Source: Bacteroidaceae bacterium (GTDB lineage: Bacteria > Bacteroidota > Bacteroidia > Bacteroidales > Bacteroidaceae). From it: a stretch of 56,541 bases of DNA. Positions 32,642 through 40,270 of this stretch are shown in pieces. A model generated the notes under the pieces. It did no database searches. It had not been told where the DNA came from and saw only the letters and a program-made list of their open reading frames with translations. The translations under genes and the position numbers were made by a program. Where the stretch lies: positions 1 through 56,541 of the forward strand of contig JAKSIV010000015.1 of assembly GCA_024398635.1 (NCBI GenBank), given 5' to 3'. How positions within the stretch are numbered: position 1 is the first letter of the stretch; each line of letters begins with the position of its first letter.

Positions 32642-33856
32642 ATGAGAAGAACGTTTTTAGCAATGGTCGTGTCGGTTGTTGTATCCCTGCCGGCATTTGC
32701 ACAAAATGTCAATACAGATTCAATCAAGGCCGAGATGGACAAAATTGAAATCACCAATCCCGGTATGAAACAGGTGATTGAGAATTACAAGAAAGGCGTA
32801 ATCAAAGGCGATCTTGAATCCATGAACTTGCTTGCACTGGAATGTATTTCGGGTAAGTATGTTACGCCTAACATGGAGATCGGTCTCAATCTGCTGGATG
32901 CCGCCGCAAAGAAAGACTATGTTGAGGCACAGTACAATCTGGGTAGTTACCTATTCGTTTTCTGGAAACGTCAGCCAACCAGCGACGGTTTATTCTCACA
33001 GGGAATAAAGTGGCTCAAGAAAGCCGTCAAGGGAGGTGATAACCGTGCCATCACCATGCTGGCCCGATTCTATTTCGAGTATGGCAGTTACAAGAAAGAA
33101 CCCTCCTATATAGCCGGCGGAATACAGATGCTGGAGTCATACCCCAAGGTTACAGAAGTCAATCACAAAGACGAGCAGGTCCTTAACGCACAGGCATGGC
33201 TTGGAACCATGAATCTTGGCAAATGGCGTATGGAGAATGATACCCTTGCACTTCGTGACGCAAAGAAATGGTATCGCATTTTGCTCAAATCAAATCTTGA
33301 GTTCCCCAACTACTCCCAATACATTGATTCTCTCCAGGCTGTCCTGAGCATGGGAGTTCCCATGAGAATTGACCCGCAGCCTACGCCGGAGCAGATTGAG
33401 GAATCCCAGAACAACGGTGGAATGGGCGGATTCCCAGGCGGAGGATTCGGAGGCGGATTCGGCGGAGGATTCCCCGGTGGAGGTCAGCCCGGCGGACAGC
33501 CTCAAGGTCCGCAAAGACCGCAAGCCAAGTTCGTGGGAGGCAACCAGGCTATGCAGCAATTCATCCGTTCCAATACCAACTATCCGCAGAATCTCAAGGA
33601 TCAGAAGATTAATGGCCGTGCAACTGTTTCATTCACAGTTGACACCGACGGTGCCATAATCAATCCGGTCGTTTCAAATCATGCAGTAGTAAACGAAGTA
33701 CAGGTTTTCATTCTGGATCAGGAAGCCCTGCGTACCGTAATGGTCATGCCTGACTGGATTCCGGCCGAAGAGAACGGTCATCCCGTTCAGGCTCAGCACT
33801 CCGCAACAGTCAACTTTGGTTCCGGCGGCGGAGGAGGATTCGGTTTCGGATTCTGA
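32642..33856 (+). CDS. Exported Sel1-repeat protein with TonB-like C-terminal domain
   Basis: 404 aa. Signal peptide about 1-20 (LPAFAQ). Residues about 60-200 form Sel1/TPR-like helical repeats (GLNLLDAAAKKDYVEAQYNLGSYL, GIKWLKKAVKGGDNRAITMLARFYF). A Gly/Phe-rich linker (about 258-285, GGGFGGGFGGG) follows. Residues about 305-395 resemble the TonB C-terminal domain (INGRATVSFTVDTDGAIINPVV...), and the chain ends in a Gly-rich GFGFGF tail. There is no membrane anchor like that of a true TonB, so it is probably a periplasmic binding or scaffold protein, not an energy transducer. A 15-bp hairpin terminator follows. Confidence 0.78.
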   Translation: MRRTFLAMVVSVVVSLPAFAQNVNTDSIKAEMDKIEITNPGMKQVIENYKKGVIKGDLESMNLLALECISGKYVTPNMEIGLNLLDAAAKKDYVEAQYNLGSYLFVFWKRQPTSDGLFSQGIKWLKKAVKGGDNRAITMLARFYFEYGSYKKEPSYIAGGIQMLESYPKVTEVNHKDEQVLNAQAWLGTMNLGKWRMENDTLALRDAKKWYRILLKSNLEFPNYSQYIDSLQAVLSMGVPMRIDPQPTPEQIEESQNNGGMGGFPGGGFGGGFGGGFPGGGQPGGQPQGPQRPQAKFVGGNQAMQQFIRSNTNYPQNLKDQKINGRATVSFTVDTDGAIINPVVSNHAVVNEVQVFILDQEALRTVMVMPDWIPAEENGHPVQAQHSATVNFGSGGGGGFGFGF

Positions 33857-33880
33857 ATATTTTCTGCATAAACAACTGTA

Positions 33881-33916
33881 TATATGCGGTATTTTTATAA
33901 AATGCCGCATATATTT
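33881..33916 (+). terminator. Hairpin terminator after Sel1/TonB-like gene
   Basis: Stem of 15 bp with one G-U pair (TATATGCGGTATTTT / AAAATGCCGCATATA, 33881-33913) and a 3-base loop, followed by TTTG. Confidence 0.65.
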
Positions 33917-33971
33917 GTACATATTGTATACTAAATAGGTTTAAAACTGAATAACAAACCGAATAATCTTG

Positions 33972-33979
33972 TAATTTTG
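33972..33979 (+). promoter_or_regulatory. Candidate korAB promoter -7 box
   Basis: TAATTTTG, perfect TAnnTTTG match, 43 bases before the korA ATG. Confidence 0.5.
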
Positions 33980-34022
33980 CGACGTTTTTATACGATATAA
34001 CAATAAACGCTATACAAAAGTC

Positions 34023-35858
34023 ATGACAATTAAAGAATTGGATCAGGTAGTTGTCCGCTTTTCAGGTGATTCCGGTGACGGAATGCAGCTGGCCGGCAAC
34101 ATCTTCTCCACTGTTTCGGCTACAGTCGGAAACAGTATCAGTACTTTCCCGGATTATCCGGCCGATATCCGCGCCCCGCAAGGCTCACTGACCGGCGTAT
34201 CGGGATTCCAGGTACACATAGGTGCAGGTAAGGTTTACACTCCCGGTGACCAGTGCGATGTATTGGTGGCCATGAATGCTGCTGCTCTCAAGACACAGCT
34301 CAAGTATGCCAAACCGAATGCCACAATCATTATAGATACTGACGCCTTCAAGAAATCAGATCTCGAGAAGGCTGCTTTCCAGACTGAGGATCCCCTCTCT
34401 GAACTGGGCGTTGATCCTGACCGTGTCATTGCATGCCCGCTTACCCAGATGGTAAAAGATGCACTTGCAGATACAGGTATGGATGCCAAGGCTGTTCTCA
34501 AGTGCCGCAACATGTTTGCCTTGGGTCTGGTATGCTGGCTTTTCAGCCGCGACCTGGAGATTGCATTCAATTATCTGCGTGACAAGTTCGCAAAGAAGCC
34601 GGAACTGGCCGAGGCCAACATCAAGGTCATCCAGGCCGGTTATGACTACGGTCACAACACTCACAGCAGTGCAATGAATGTCTACCGCATAGAGTCAAAA
34701 CAGAAAGAACCCGGCCGTTACATGGATATTACCGGTAACAAGGCTACAGCATACGGTTTCATTGCCGCTGCCGAGAAAGCCGGACTCAAGCTCTACTTAG
34801 GCTCATATCCTATCACCCCTGCCACCGATGTCCTGCACGAGCTCTCCAAACACAAGTCACTGGGTGTTACAACCGTTCAGTGCGAAGATGAGATTGCAGG
34901 CTGCTCATCGGCCGTAGGTGCATCATTTGCCGGTGCTCTGGCTGTGACATCAACTTCAGGTCCCGGTATCTGCCTTAAGTCAGAAGCCATGAACCTGGCT
35001 GTAATCATGGAACTGCCGCTGGTGGTTCTGGATGTTCAGCGCGGCGGTCCCGCAACAGGACTCCCCACCAAATCAGAGCAGACAGACCTGCTGCAGGTAC
35101 TCTTTGGCCGTAACGGTGAGAGCCCCATGCCCGTCATTGCAGCCACTTCACCCGTTGACTGCTTCGATGCCGCATATCAGGCAAGTAAAATGGCTCTGGA
35201 GCACATGACTCCGGTCGTCCTGCTTACCGACGCATTCGTAGCCAACGGATCTGCAGCATTCAAACTGCCCAACCTGGCCGATTATCCTGCCATCAACCCG
35301 CCTTATGTTCCCGAGGAACTCAAGGGTAAATGGACTCCGTATATGCGTGCCGAGAACGGTACCCGATACTGGGCTGTTCCCGGACGTGAGGGATTCACCC
35401 ATATCCTGGGTGGTCTTGAGAAGGACAGCCAGACCGGCGCCATCAGCACTAATCCCGAGAACCATGACCTGATGATTCGTCTGCGCAAGCAGAAGATAGA
35501 CAATATCCAGGTTCCTGACCTGGAGGTTATCGGTGACGTTGATGATGCAGACCTGCTCATTGTAGGATTCGGAGGTACATACGGACATCTGCGTGCCGCT
35601 ATGGAGGAGCTCCGCGCACAGGGCAAGAAGGTTGCTCACGCACACTTCAAGTTCATCAACCCGCTGCCTAAGAACGCCGCTCAGGTTCTTGAGAAATATA
35701 AGAAGGTGGTTGTAGCCGAGCAAAATATGGGTCAACTTGCCGCATTCCTGCGCATGAAGGTTGACGGACTGGTTCCCTATCAGTTCAATCAGGTAAAAGG
35801 ACAGCCGTTCGTTGTGAACGAGTTGGTAAGTGCCTTCAACGATATCCTTAACAAGTAA
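34023..35858 (+). CDS. korA: 2-oxoacid:ferredoxin oxidoreductase, fused gamma-alpha subunit
   Basis: 611 aa. Residues about 9-195 are the gamma (catalytic acceptor) domain (VVVRFSGDSGDGMQLAGNIF). Residues about 215-450 form the alpha pyrimidine-binding domain (GSYPITPATDVLHELSKHK, TSTSGPGICLKSEAMNLA). The C-terminal part is the transketolase-C-like domain. With the beta subunit 12 bases downstream it interconverts 2-oxoglutarate and succinyl-CoA with ferredoxin, supplying 2-oxoglutarate reductively in anaerobic Bacteroidales. The substrate is inferred from sequence type and arrangement; a related 2-oxoacid is possible. No separate ferredoxin-like delta gene is next to it. Confidence 0.9.
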   Translation: MTIKELDQVVVRFSGDSGDGMQLAGNIFSTVSATVGNSISTFPDYPADIRAPQGSLTGVSGFQVHIGAGKVYTPGDQCDVLVAMNAAALKTQLKYAKPNATIIIDTDAFKKSDLEKAAFQTEDPLSELGVDPDRVIACPLTQMVKDALADTGMDAKAVLKCRNMFALGLVCWLFSRDLEIAFNYLRDKFAKKPELAEANIKVIQAGYDYGHNTHSSAMNVYRIESKQKEPGRYMDITGNKATAYGFIAAAEKAGLKLYLGSYPITPATDVLHELSKHKSLGVTTVQCEDEIAGCSSAVGASFAGALAVTSTSGPGICLKSEAMNLAVIMELPLVVLDVQRGGPATGLPTKSEQTDLLQVLFGRNGESPMPVIAATSPVDCFDAAYQASKMALEHMTPVVLLTDAFVANGSAAFKLPNLADYPAINPPYVPEELKGKWTPYMRAENGTRYWAVPGREGFTHILGGLEKDSQTGAISTNPENHDLMIRLRKQKIDNIQVPDLEVIGDVDDADLLIVGFGGTYGHLRAAMEELRAQGKKVAHAHFKFINPLPKNAAQVLEKYKKVVVAEQNMGQLAAFLRMKVDGLVPYQFNQVKGQPFVVNELVSAFNDILNK

Positions 35859-35870
35859 ACACAGAGCATT

Positions 35871-36875
35871 ATGGAATATACAGCACAAGATTTCAAGAAG
35901 GGACAGCCCCGTTGGTGCCCCGGATGCGGTGACCACTTCTTCCTGGCTTCACTGCACAAGGCTATGGCCGAAATCGGAGTAGCTCCATACAATACAGCAG
36001 TAATATCAGGTATAGGTTGTTCAAGCCGCCTGCCCCACTATATGGCTACATACGGCATGAATACCATACACGGCCGCGCTGCCGCAATCGCTACCGGTTG
36101 CAAGGTTGCCAATCCTGACCTGACCGTATGGCAGGTATCAGGTGATGGTGACGGTCTGGCTATCGGAGGTAACCACTTCATTCACGCCAACCGTCGTAAC
36201 ATCAACCTGAACATGATCCTGCTTAACAACCGAATATACGGACTTACCAAGGGTCAGTACTCACCTACCTCGCCCCGCGGTTTTGTAAGTAAGTCCAGCC
36301 CTTACGGCACTGTTGAGGATCCGTTCCGTCCGGCAGAGCTTTGCTTTGGCGCACGCGGTCATTTCTTTGCCCGCGCCGTTGCAACCGATGCTCCCGGTAC
36401 CGTGGATATCCTCAAGGCCGCATACAACCACAAAGGTGCATCAGTCTGCGAGATCCTGCAGAACTGCGTTATATTCAACAACGGTACACACGATGCAGTA
36501 TATAATAAGGAGGGCCGTGCCAAAAACGCCATCTACGTAAAGCACGGAGAGCCCCTGGTATTCGGCGAGAACAATGAGTTCGGACTCGTTCAGGAAGGAT
36601 TCGGCCTTAAGGTCGTAAAGATTGGCGAGAACGGCATCACAATCAAGGATATCCTTGTACATGACGCCCACTGCCAGGACAATACACTGCAGCTCAAGCT
36701 GGCCCTGATGGGTGACGGCGACGGATTCCCCATAGCACTGGGCGTTATCCGTGACGTTGAGGATCCTACCTATGACGATGCGGTAACAGCACAGATCGAG
36801 GAGGTTAAGGCCGCCAAGAAGTATCATAACTTTGCCGAGCTCCTTGAGACCAACGATATCTGGGAAGTAAAATAG
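35871..36875 (+). CDS. korB: 2-oxoacid:ferredoxin oxidoreductase beta subunit (TPP-binding)
   Basis: 334 aa. Contains the N-terminal RWCPGCGDHFFL cluster-region motif. The thiamine-diphosphate fold has GDGDGLAIGGNHFIHANRR and LNNRIYGLTKGQYSPTS. The stretch SKSSPYGTVEDPFRP is typical of 2-oxoglutarate-specific KorB. It forms the catalytic complex with the fused gamma-alpha subunit encoded just upstream, in the cytoplasm. A strong bidirectional terminator follows. Confidence 0.92.
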   Translation: MEYTAQDFKKGQPRWCPGCGDHFFLASLHKAMAEIGVAPYNTAVISGIGCSSRLPHYMATYGMNTIHGRAAAIATGCKVANPDLTVWQVSGDGDGLAIGGNHFIHANRRNINLNMILLNNRIYGLTKGQYSPTSPRGFVSKSSPYGTVEDPFRPAELCFGARGHFFARAVATDAPGTVDILKAAYNHKGASVCEILQNCVIFNNGTHDAVYNKEGRAKNAIYVKHGEPLVFGENNEFGLVQEGFGLKVVKIGENGITIKDILVHDAHCQDNTLQLKLALMGDGDGFPIALGVIRDVEDPTYDDAVTAQIEEVKAAKKYHNFAELLETNDIWEVK

Positions 36876-36892
36876 TTACGCACCAGCGTAAT

Positions 36893-36925
36893 AAAAAATG
36901 GCGGTCATCGAGACCGCCATTTTTT
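36893..36925. terminator. Bidirectional terminator between korB and tRNA-Arg
   Basis: Stem AAAAAATGGCGGTC / GACCGCCATTTTTT with an ATCGA loop. There are A and T runs on both sides, so it can end korB transcription on the plus strand and the tRNA transcript on the minus strand. Confidence 0.9.
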
Positions 36926-36926
36926 G

Positions 36927-36998
36927 TACCCTCGCTGGGAATCGAACCCAAATTTAAAGTTTAGGAAACTTCCGTTCTATCCATTGAACTACAAGGGC
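36927..36998 (-). tRNA. tRNA-Arg (anticodon CCU)
   Basis: The minus strand folds as a full cloverleaf: acceptor GCCCTTG / CGAGGGT (with two G-U pairs), D-stem GTTC/GAAC, anticodon stem GAAGT/ACTTT with loop TTCCTAA (anticodon CCT), and T-arm TTGGG-TTCGATT-CCCAG, discriminator A. The CCA end is not encoded. It reads AGG codons. A -7-like box TATCTTCG (minus, 37031-37024) lies just upstream. Confidence 0.93.
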
Positions 36999-37023
36999 AA
37001 ACAGGTTTCAACCTATTCGGCCG

Positions 37024-37031
37024 CGAAGATA
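37024..37031 (-). promoter_or_regulatory. Candidate tRNA-Arg promoter box
   Basis: Minus strand TATCTTCG, one mismatch to TAnnTTTG, about 26 bases before the mature tRNA 5' end. Confidence 0.4.
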
Positions 37032-37044
37032 CTGCTTTTTTGCT

Positions 37045-37052
37045 TAAGTTTG
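37045..37052 (+). promoter_or_regulatory. Candidate GH127 gene promoter box
   Basis: TAAGTTTG, perfect -7 box, 20 bases before the chosen ATG and adjacent to the divergent tRNA promoter. Confidence 0.45.
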
Positions 37053-37072
37053 CAAGAAATGAAATGCTGAGT

Positions 37073-39064
37073 ATGAGAACTATCTTTAAAATCACGATTC
37101 CATTGGCAGCCATAGCAATAGGACTATGCTTTACCGCTGCAAAAGAGAATAAACCGAGTTATCCAATAAATAACGTACCGTTCACATCGGTCAAAGTAGC
37201 ACCCGAAACATTCTGGGGTGACCGTATCCGTCAGAGCCGCGAGGTGACCATACCTCTTGCATTCAGCAAGTGTGAGGAGACAGACCGATACACAAACTTT
37301 GAACATGCGGCCGCCAAGATGGCCGAGACCGCACGTGGTGACAACAGCAGTAACTACCGTCCCACTCAGTTTCCGTTTGATGATACCGATGTCTATAAGA
37401 CCATAGAGGGTGCAAGTTATCTGCTTCAGACCTACCCCGACAAGAAGCTGGAGGCTTATATTGACAGTGTGCTTGACATAGTAGCCGCTGCCCAGGAACC
37501 TGACGGTTACCTCTATACCGCCCGTACCATGAACCCCACTCATCCGCATGACTGGTCCGGTCCTACACGCTGGTCAAACGAGGAGGGCGGCAGCCACGAG
37601 CTCTACAACCTGGGGCATATGGTTGAAGGCGCAATTGCCCACTACCAGGCCACCGGAAGCCGCAAGTTCCTTGACATTGCCATACGTTACGCAGACTGCG
37701 TATGCCGCGAGATCGGTTATGGTGAAGGCCAGAAGGTCATTGTACCCGGACATCAGATTGCCGAGATGGCACTTGCCAAACTCTACCTGGTAACAGGTGA
37801 CAAGAAATATCTTGATGAGGCCAAACTCTTCCTTGACAACAAGGGTAAGACCGCCCGCAAAGACACATATGACCAGTCACACAAGCCCGTAATCGAGCAG
37901 GATGAAGCCGTAGGTCACGCCGTACGTGCAGGTTATATGTATTCAGGTATGGCCGATGTGGCCGCTCTGACCGGTGACCAGTCATATATTGATGCCATCG
38001 ACCGCATATGGGAGAACATGGTAGGCAAGAAGATGTACCTGACCGGAGGCATCGGCTCTACCGGAGGAATTGAAGGATTCACACAGAACTATGATTTGCC
38101 CAACATGAACGGTTATTGCGAAACCTGCGCAGCCATAGCCAATGTCTACACCAACTACCGTCTGTTCCTGCTGCACGGCGATGCCAAGTATATGGATGTA
38201 CTGGAGCGTGCCCTTTACAACGGAGTAATCAGTGGCGTAAGCCTGGACGGAGGCGGATTCTTCTACCCCAACCCGCTTGAGAGTCACGGACAGCATCAGC
38301 GTCAGGCCTGGTTCGGCTGTGCCTGCTGCCCCAGCAACATATGCCGTTTCATCCCCTCTGTTCCCGGATATGTATATGCAGTAAAGGACAGCAAGGTTTT
38401 TGTGAACCTCTTCATGTCCAACACCCTTACCACCAAGGTAGCAGGTAAGAACCTGCAACTGAGTCAGGAGACCGGTTATCCCTGGAATGGTGATGTCAAT
38501 ATAACAATTGACAAGACTCCCGGACAGTTCTGTCTGAACATCCGCATCCCGGGATGGGTGCGCAACGAGGTGGTTCCTACCGACCTATATCGCTATGCCG
38601 ACGGCAAGCAACCCGGTTATACCGTTCTGGTAAACGGTGAGCCTGTATCGGCCACACTTGAAAACGGGTACTTTGGAATAGACCGCAAGTGGAAGAAGGG
38701 TGACAAGGTTACCATTCATTTTGATATGGAACCCCGCATTGTAATGGCGCACCGCCAAGTCACCGAGGACCGCGGCAAGATTGCCGTGGAGCGCGGACCG
38801 CTGGTCTATTGTGCCGAGTGGGCCGATAATGATTTCAACGTACTGAGTACGGCTCTTTCACGTGATGCTCAGTTCACCGTTGTTCCTTTCAACATGAATG
38901 TTGAAGGACGTTATTATGCGATGAATGCACTTGAGACTACCGCATATGACAACTTCACGGGCAACGTAAGCCGTGCCCGTGAAGTCAAACTGCGTCTCAT
39001 TCCATATTATGCCTGGGCCCACCGGGGCAACGGCAATATGGAGGTGTGGATGACGCGTAAATAG
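37073..39064 (+). CDS. Exported GH127 beta-L-arabinofuranosidase (DUF1680)
   Basis: 663 aa from the ATG at 37073; two in-frame ATGs lie up to 11 codons earlier, but the first of them is upstream of the -7 box. A signal peptide covers about 1-22. An alpha/alpha barrel domain (about 40-440) has the GH127 zinc-thiolate site: Glu and Cys in GYCETCAA (about 347-352) and the Cys pair in WFGCACCPSN (about 412-420), where the Cys nucleophile resides. C-terminal beta domains follow. It should remove beta-L-arabinofuranose from plant glycans, in the periplasm. It faces two esterase genes convergently, across a palindrome. Confidence 0.92.
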   Translation: MRTIFKITIPLAAIAIGLCFTAAKENKPSYPINNVPFTSVKVAPETFWGDRIRQSREVTIPLAFSKCEETDRYTNFEHAAAKMAETARGDNSSNYRPTQFPFDDTDVYKTIEGASYLLQTYPDKKLEAYIDSVLDIVAAAQEPDGYLYTARTMNPTHPHDWSGPTRWSNEEGGSHELYNLGHMVEGAIAHYQATGSRKFLDIAIRYADCVCREIGYGEGQKVIVPGHQIAEMALAKLYLVTGDKKYLDEAKLFLDNKGKTARKDTYDQSHKPVIEQDEAVGHAVRAGYMYSGMADVAALTGDQSYIDAIDRIWENMVGKKMYLTGGIGSTGGIEGFTQNYDLPNMNGYCETCAAIANVYTNYRLFLLHGDAKYMDVLERALYNGVISGVSLDGGGFFYPNPLESHGQHQRQAWFGCACCPSNICRFIPSVPGYVYAVKDSKVFVNLFMSNTLTTKVAGKNLQLSQETGYPWNGDVNITIDKTPGQFCLNIRIPGWVRNEVVPTDLYRYADGKQPGYTVLVNGEPVSATLENGYFGIDRKWKKGDKVTIHFDMEPRIVMAHRQVTEDRGKIAVERGPLVYCAEWADNDFNVLSTALSRDAQFTVVPFNMNVEGRYYAMNALETTAYDNFTGNVSRAREVKLRLIPYYAWAHRGNGNMEVWMTRK

Positions 39065-39091
39065 TACAATTGGGGTCTGACCCCAATTGTA
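39065..39091. terminator. Perfect palindrome between convergent GH127 and esterase genes
   Basis: TACAATTGGGG / CCCCAATTGTA with a TCTGA loop, 11 bp perfect. It exactly fills the gap between the two stop codons. There is no T-run on either strand, so if it terminates it does so by structure or factor. The core GGGGTCTGACCCC could also be a dispersed repeat. Confidence 0.5.
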
Positions 39092-40270
39092 TCATTTCCA
39101 CTTATAGTTGTTGCGCCAGAGTCCGGGCAGGAAGTGGTAGTAGAGCAGGTGGCGCCAGGTTACCAGGTCGTGGGCTCCGGGGGCGTCGTCATCGTACTCG
39201 TGCTTTACTCCAAGCTCGGTCAGCTGGTTGTGAAGGGTGGTGTGACGTCCCATGAATCCGGTCTCATACTGACCGCCTCCGATGAACAGATAGTCAATCT
39301 TGTCATTCACCTTGGGATCGTTCACTACCGGGGTCTCGGACAGCTCGATGGCGGCACTCAATATACCGGCCGATCCGAACACGTCAAGGTTGCGCAGGGC
39401 AACGTACTGTGTCATTCGGCCACCCATTGACAGTCCGCTCAGTGCGCGGGCGTGTTTGTCGCTGATGCAGCTGTAGTGTGACTCCACGAACGGGATGATG
39501 TTGTCAATCAGGTCCCTCTCGATCATGGGGAATGCCAGTTCGGTGTGCTGCGGATGACTGCGGGTTACCATCTGGTCGTTGGGGAACACCACGATCATCT
39601 CCTTGGCCTTGCCCTCGGCAATCACGTTGTCAAGGATCCAGTTGGCGCGTCCGTGCATGATCCAGGTCTCGGTCAGGTCACCCGATCCGCCCATAAGATA
39701 GAGTACCGGGTACTTTTTCTTGGGGTTATAGTTGGCAGGTGTATAGACTATCAGGTCACGCAGGCCGTTGGTCACGTTCGAGTAGTAGTAATGGGTTGTC
39801 CATGCGCCGTGCGGAACATCGGGCTTGGGATCATACCATGCCGGCTCGTTGCCGTGTACAAAGAGCATGCTGAATGAAGGCATTGCGGCATGTCCGGTAA
39901 ACTGGTTGTTGGCGTCGATGTTCTGAACTCCGTCAATGATGATGTAGTAGAGATAAATCTCAGGAGCAAGGGGGCCGATGGTCAGTTCCCAGACGCCGTT
40001 GTCACCTTTTGTAAAATTGGGGCGCTGACGGTTGTTGCCTACAAACATGGAACCGGTCAGCTGAACGGTCTTGGCGTTTGGGGCGTTTACCCGGAATGTT
40101 ACGGTATGGTCATCATGAACCTCAGGTGAAAGAACCCTGGCGTTATAAGGAAGTATGCCCTCAGGCTCGGTGCGCTGAGGGTCATACTGTATATTCACTC
40201 TTGACTGCTGTGCCACAAGGGGCAGAGCGGCCAGCAACAATGTTGAAAGGAACAGTGAACGTTTCATCAC
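39092..40270 (-). CDS. Exported esterase with N-terminal E-set domain (CE1-like)
   Basis: 392 aa. Signal peptide about 1-20 (LPLVAQ). Residues about 40-130 form an immunoglobulin-like E-set/CBM48-like domain (VTFRVNAPNAKTVQLTG, GVWELTIGPLAPEIYLYYIIIDG). Residues about 160-390 are an alpha/beta-hydrolase of the esterase D/feruloyl esterase type, with nucleophile GLSMGG (about 276-281) and a C-terminal catalytic His in PGAHDLVTW. Probably removes feruloyl or acetyl esters from plant polysaccharides. The gene overlaps the two-module esterase upstream by 4 bases. Confidence 0.88.
   Translation of the reverse strand: MMKRSLFLSTLLLAALPLVAQQSRVNIQYDPQRTEPEGILPYNARVLSPEVHDDHTVTFRVNAPNAKTVQLTGSMFVGNNRQRPNFTKGDNGVWELTIGPLAPEIYLYYIIIDGVQNIDANNQFTGHAAMPSFSMLFVHGNEPAWYDPKPDVPHGAWTTHYYYSNVTNGLRDLIVYTPANYNPKKKYPVLYLMGGSGDLTETWIMHGRANWILDNVIAEGKAKEMIVVFPNDQMVTRSHPQHTELAFPMIERDLIDNIIPFVESHYSCISDKHARALSGLSMGGRMTQYVALRNLDVFGSAGILSAAIELSETPVVNDPKVNDKIDYLFIGGGQYETGFMGRHTTLHNQLTELGVKHEYDDDAPGAHDLVTWRHLLYYHFLPGLWRNNYKWK

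Noticed and set aside
35148..35936. Long minus-strand open frame (262 codons) opposite korA
   Set aside because: It lies wholly against korA/korB, both of which have clear motifs, and its product resembles no family; a codon-bias shadow.
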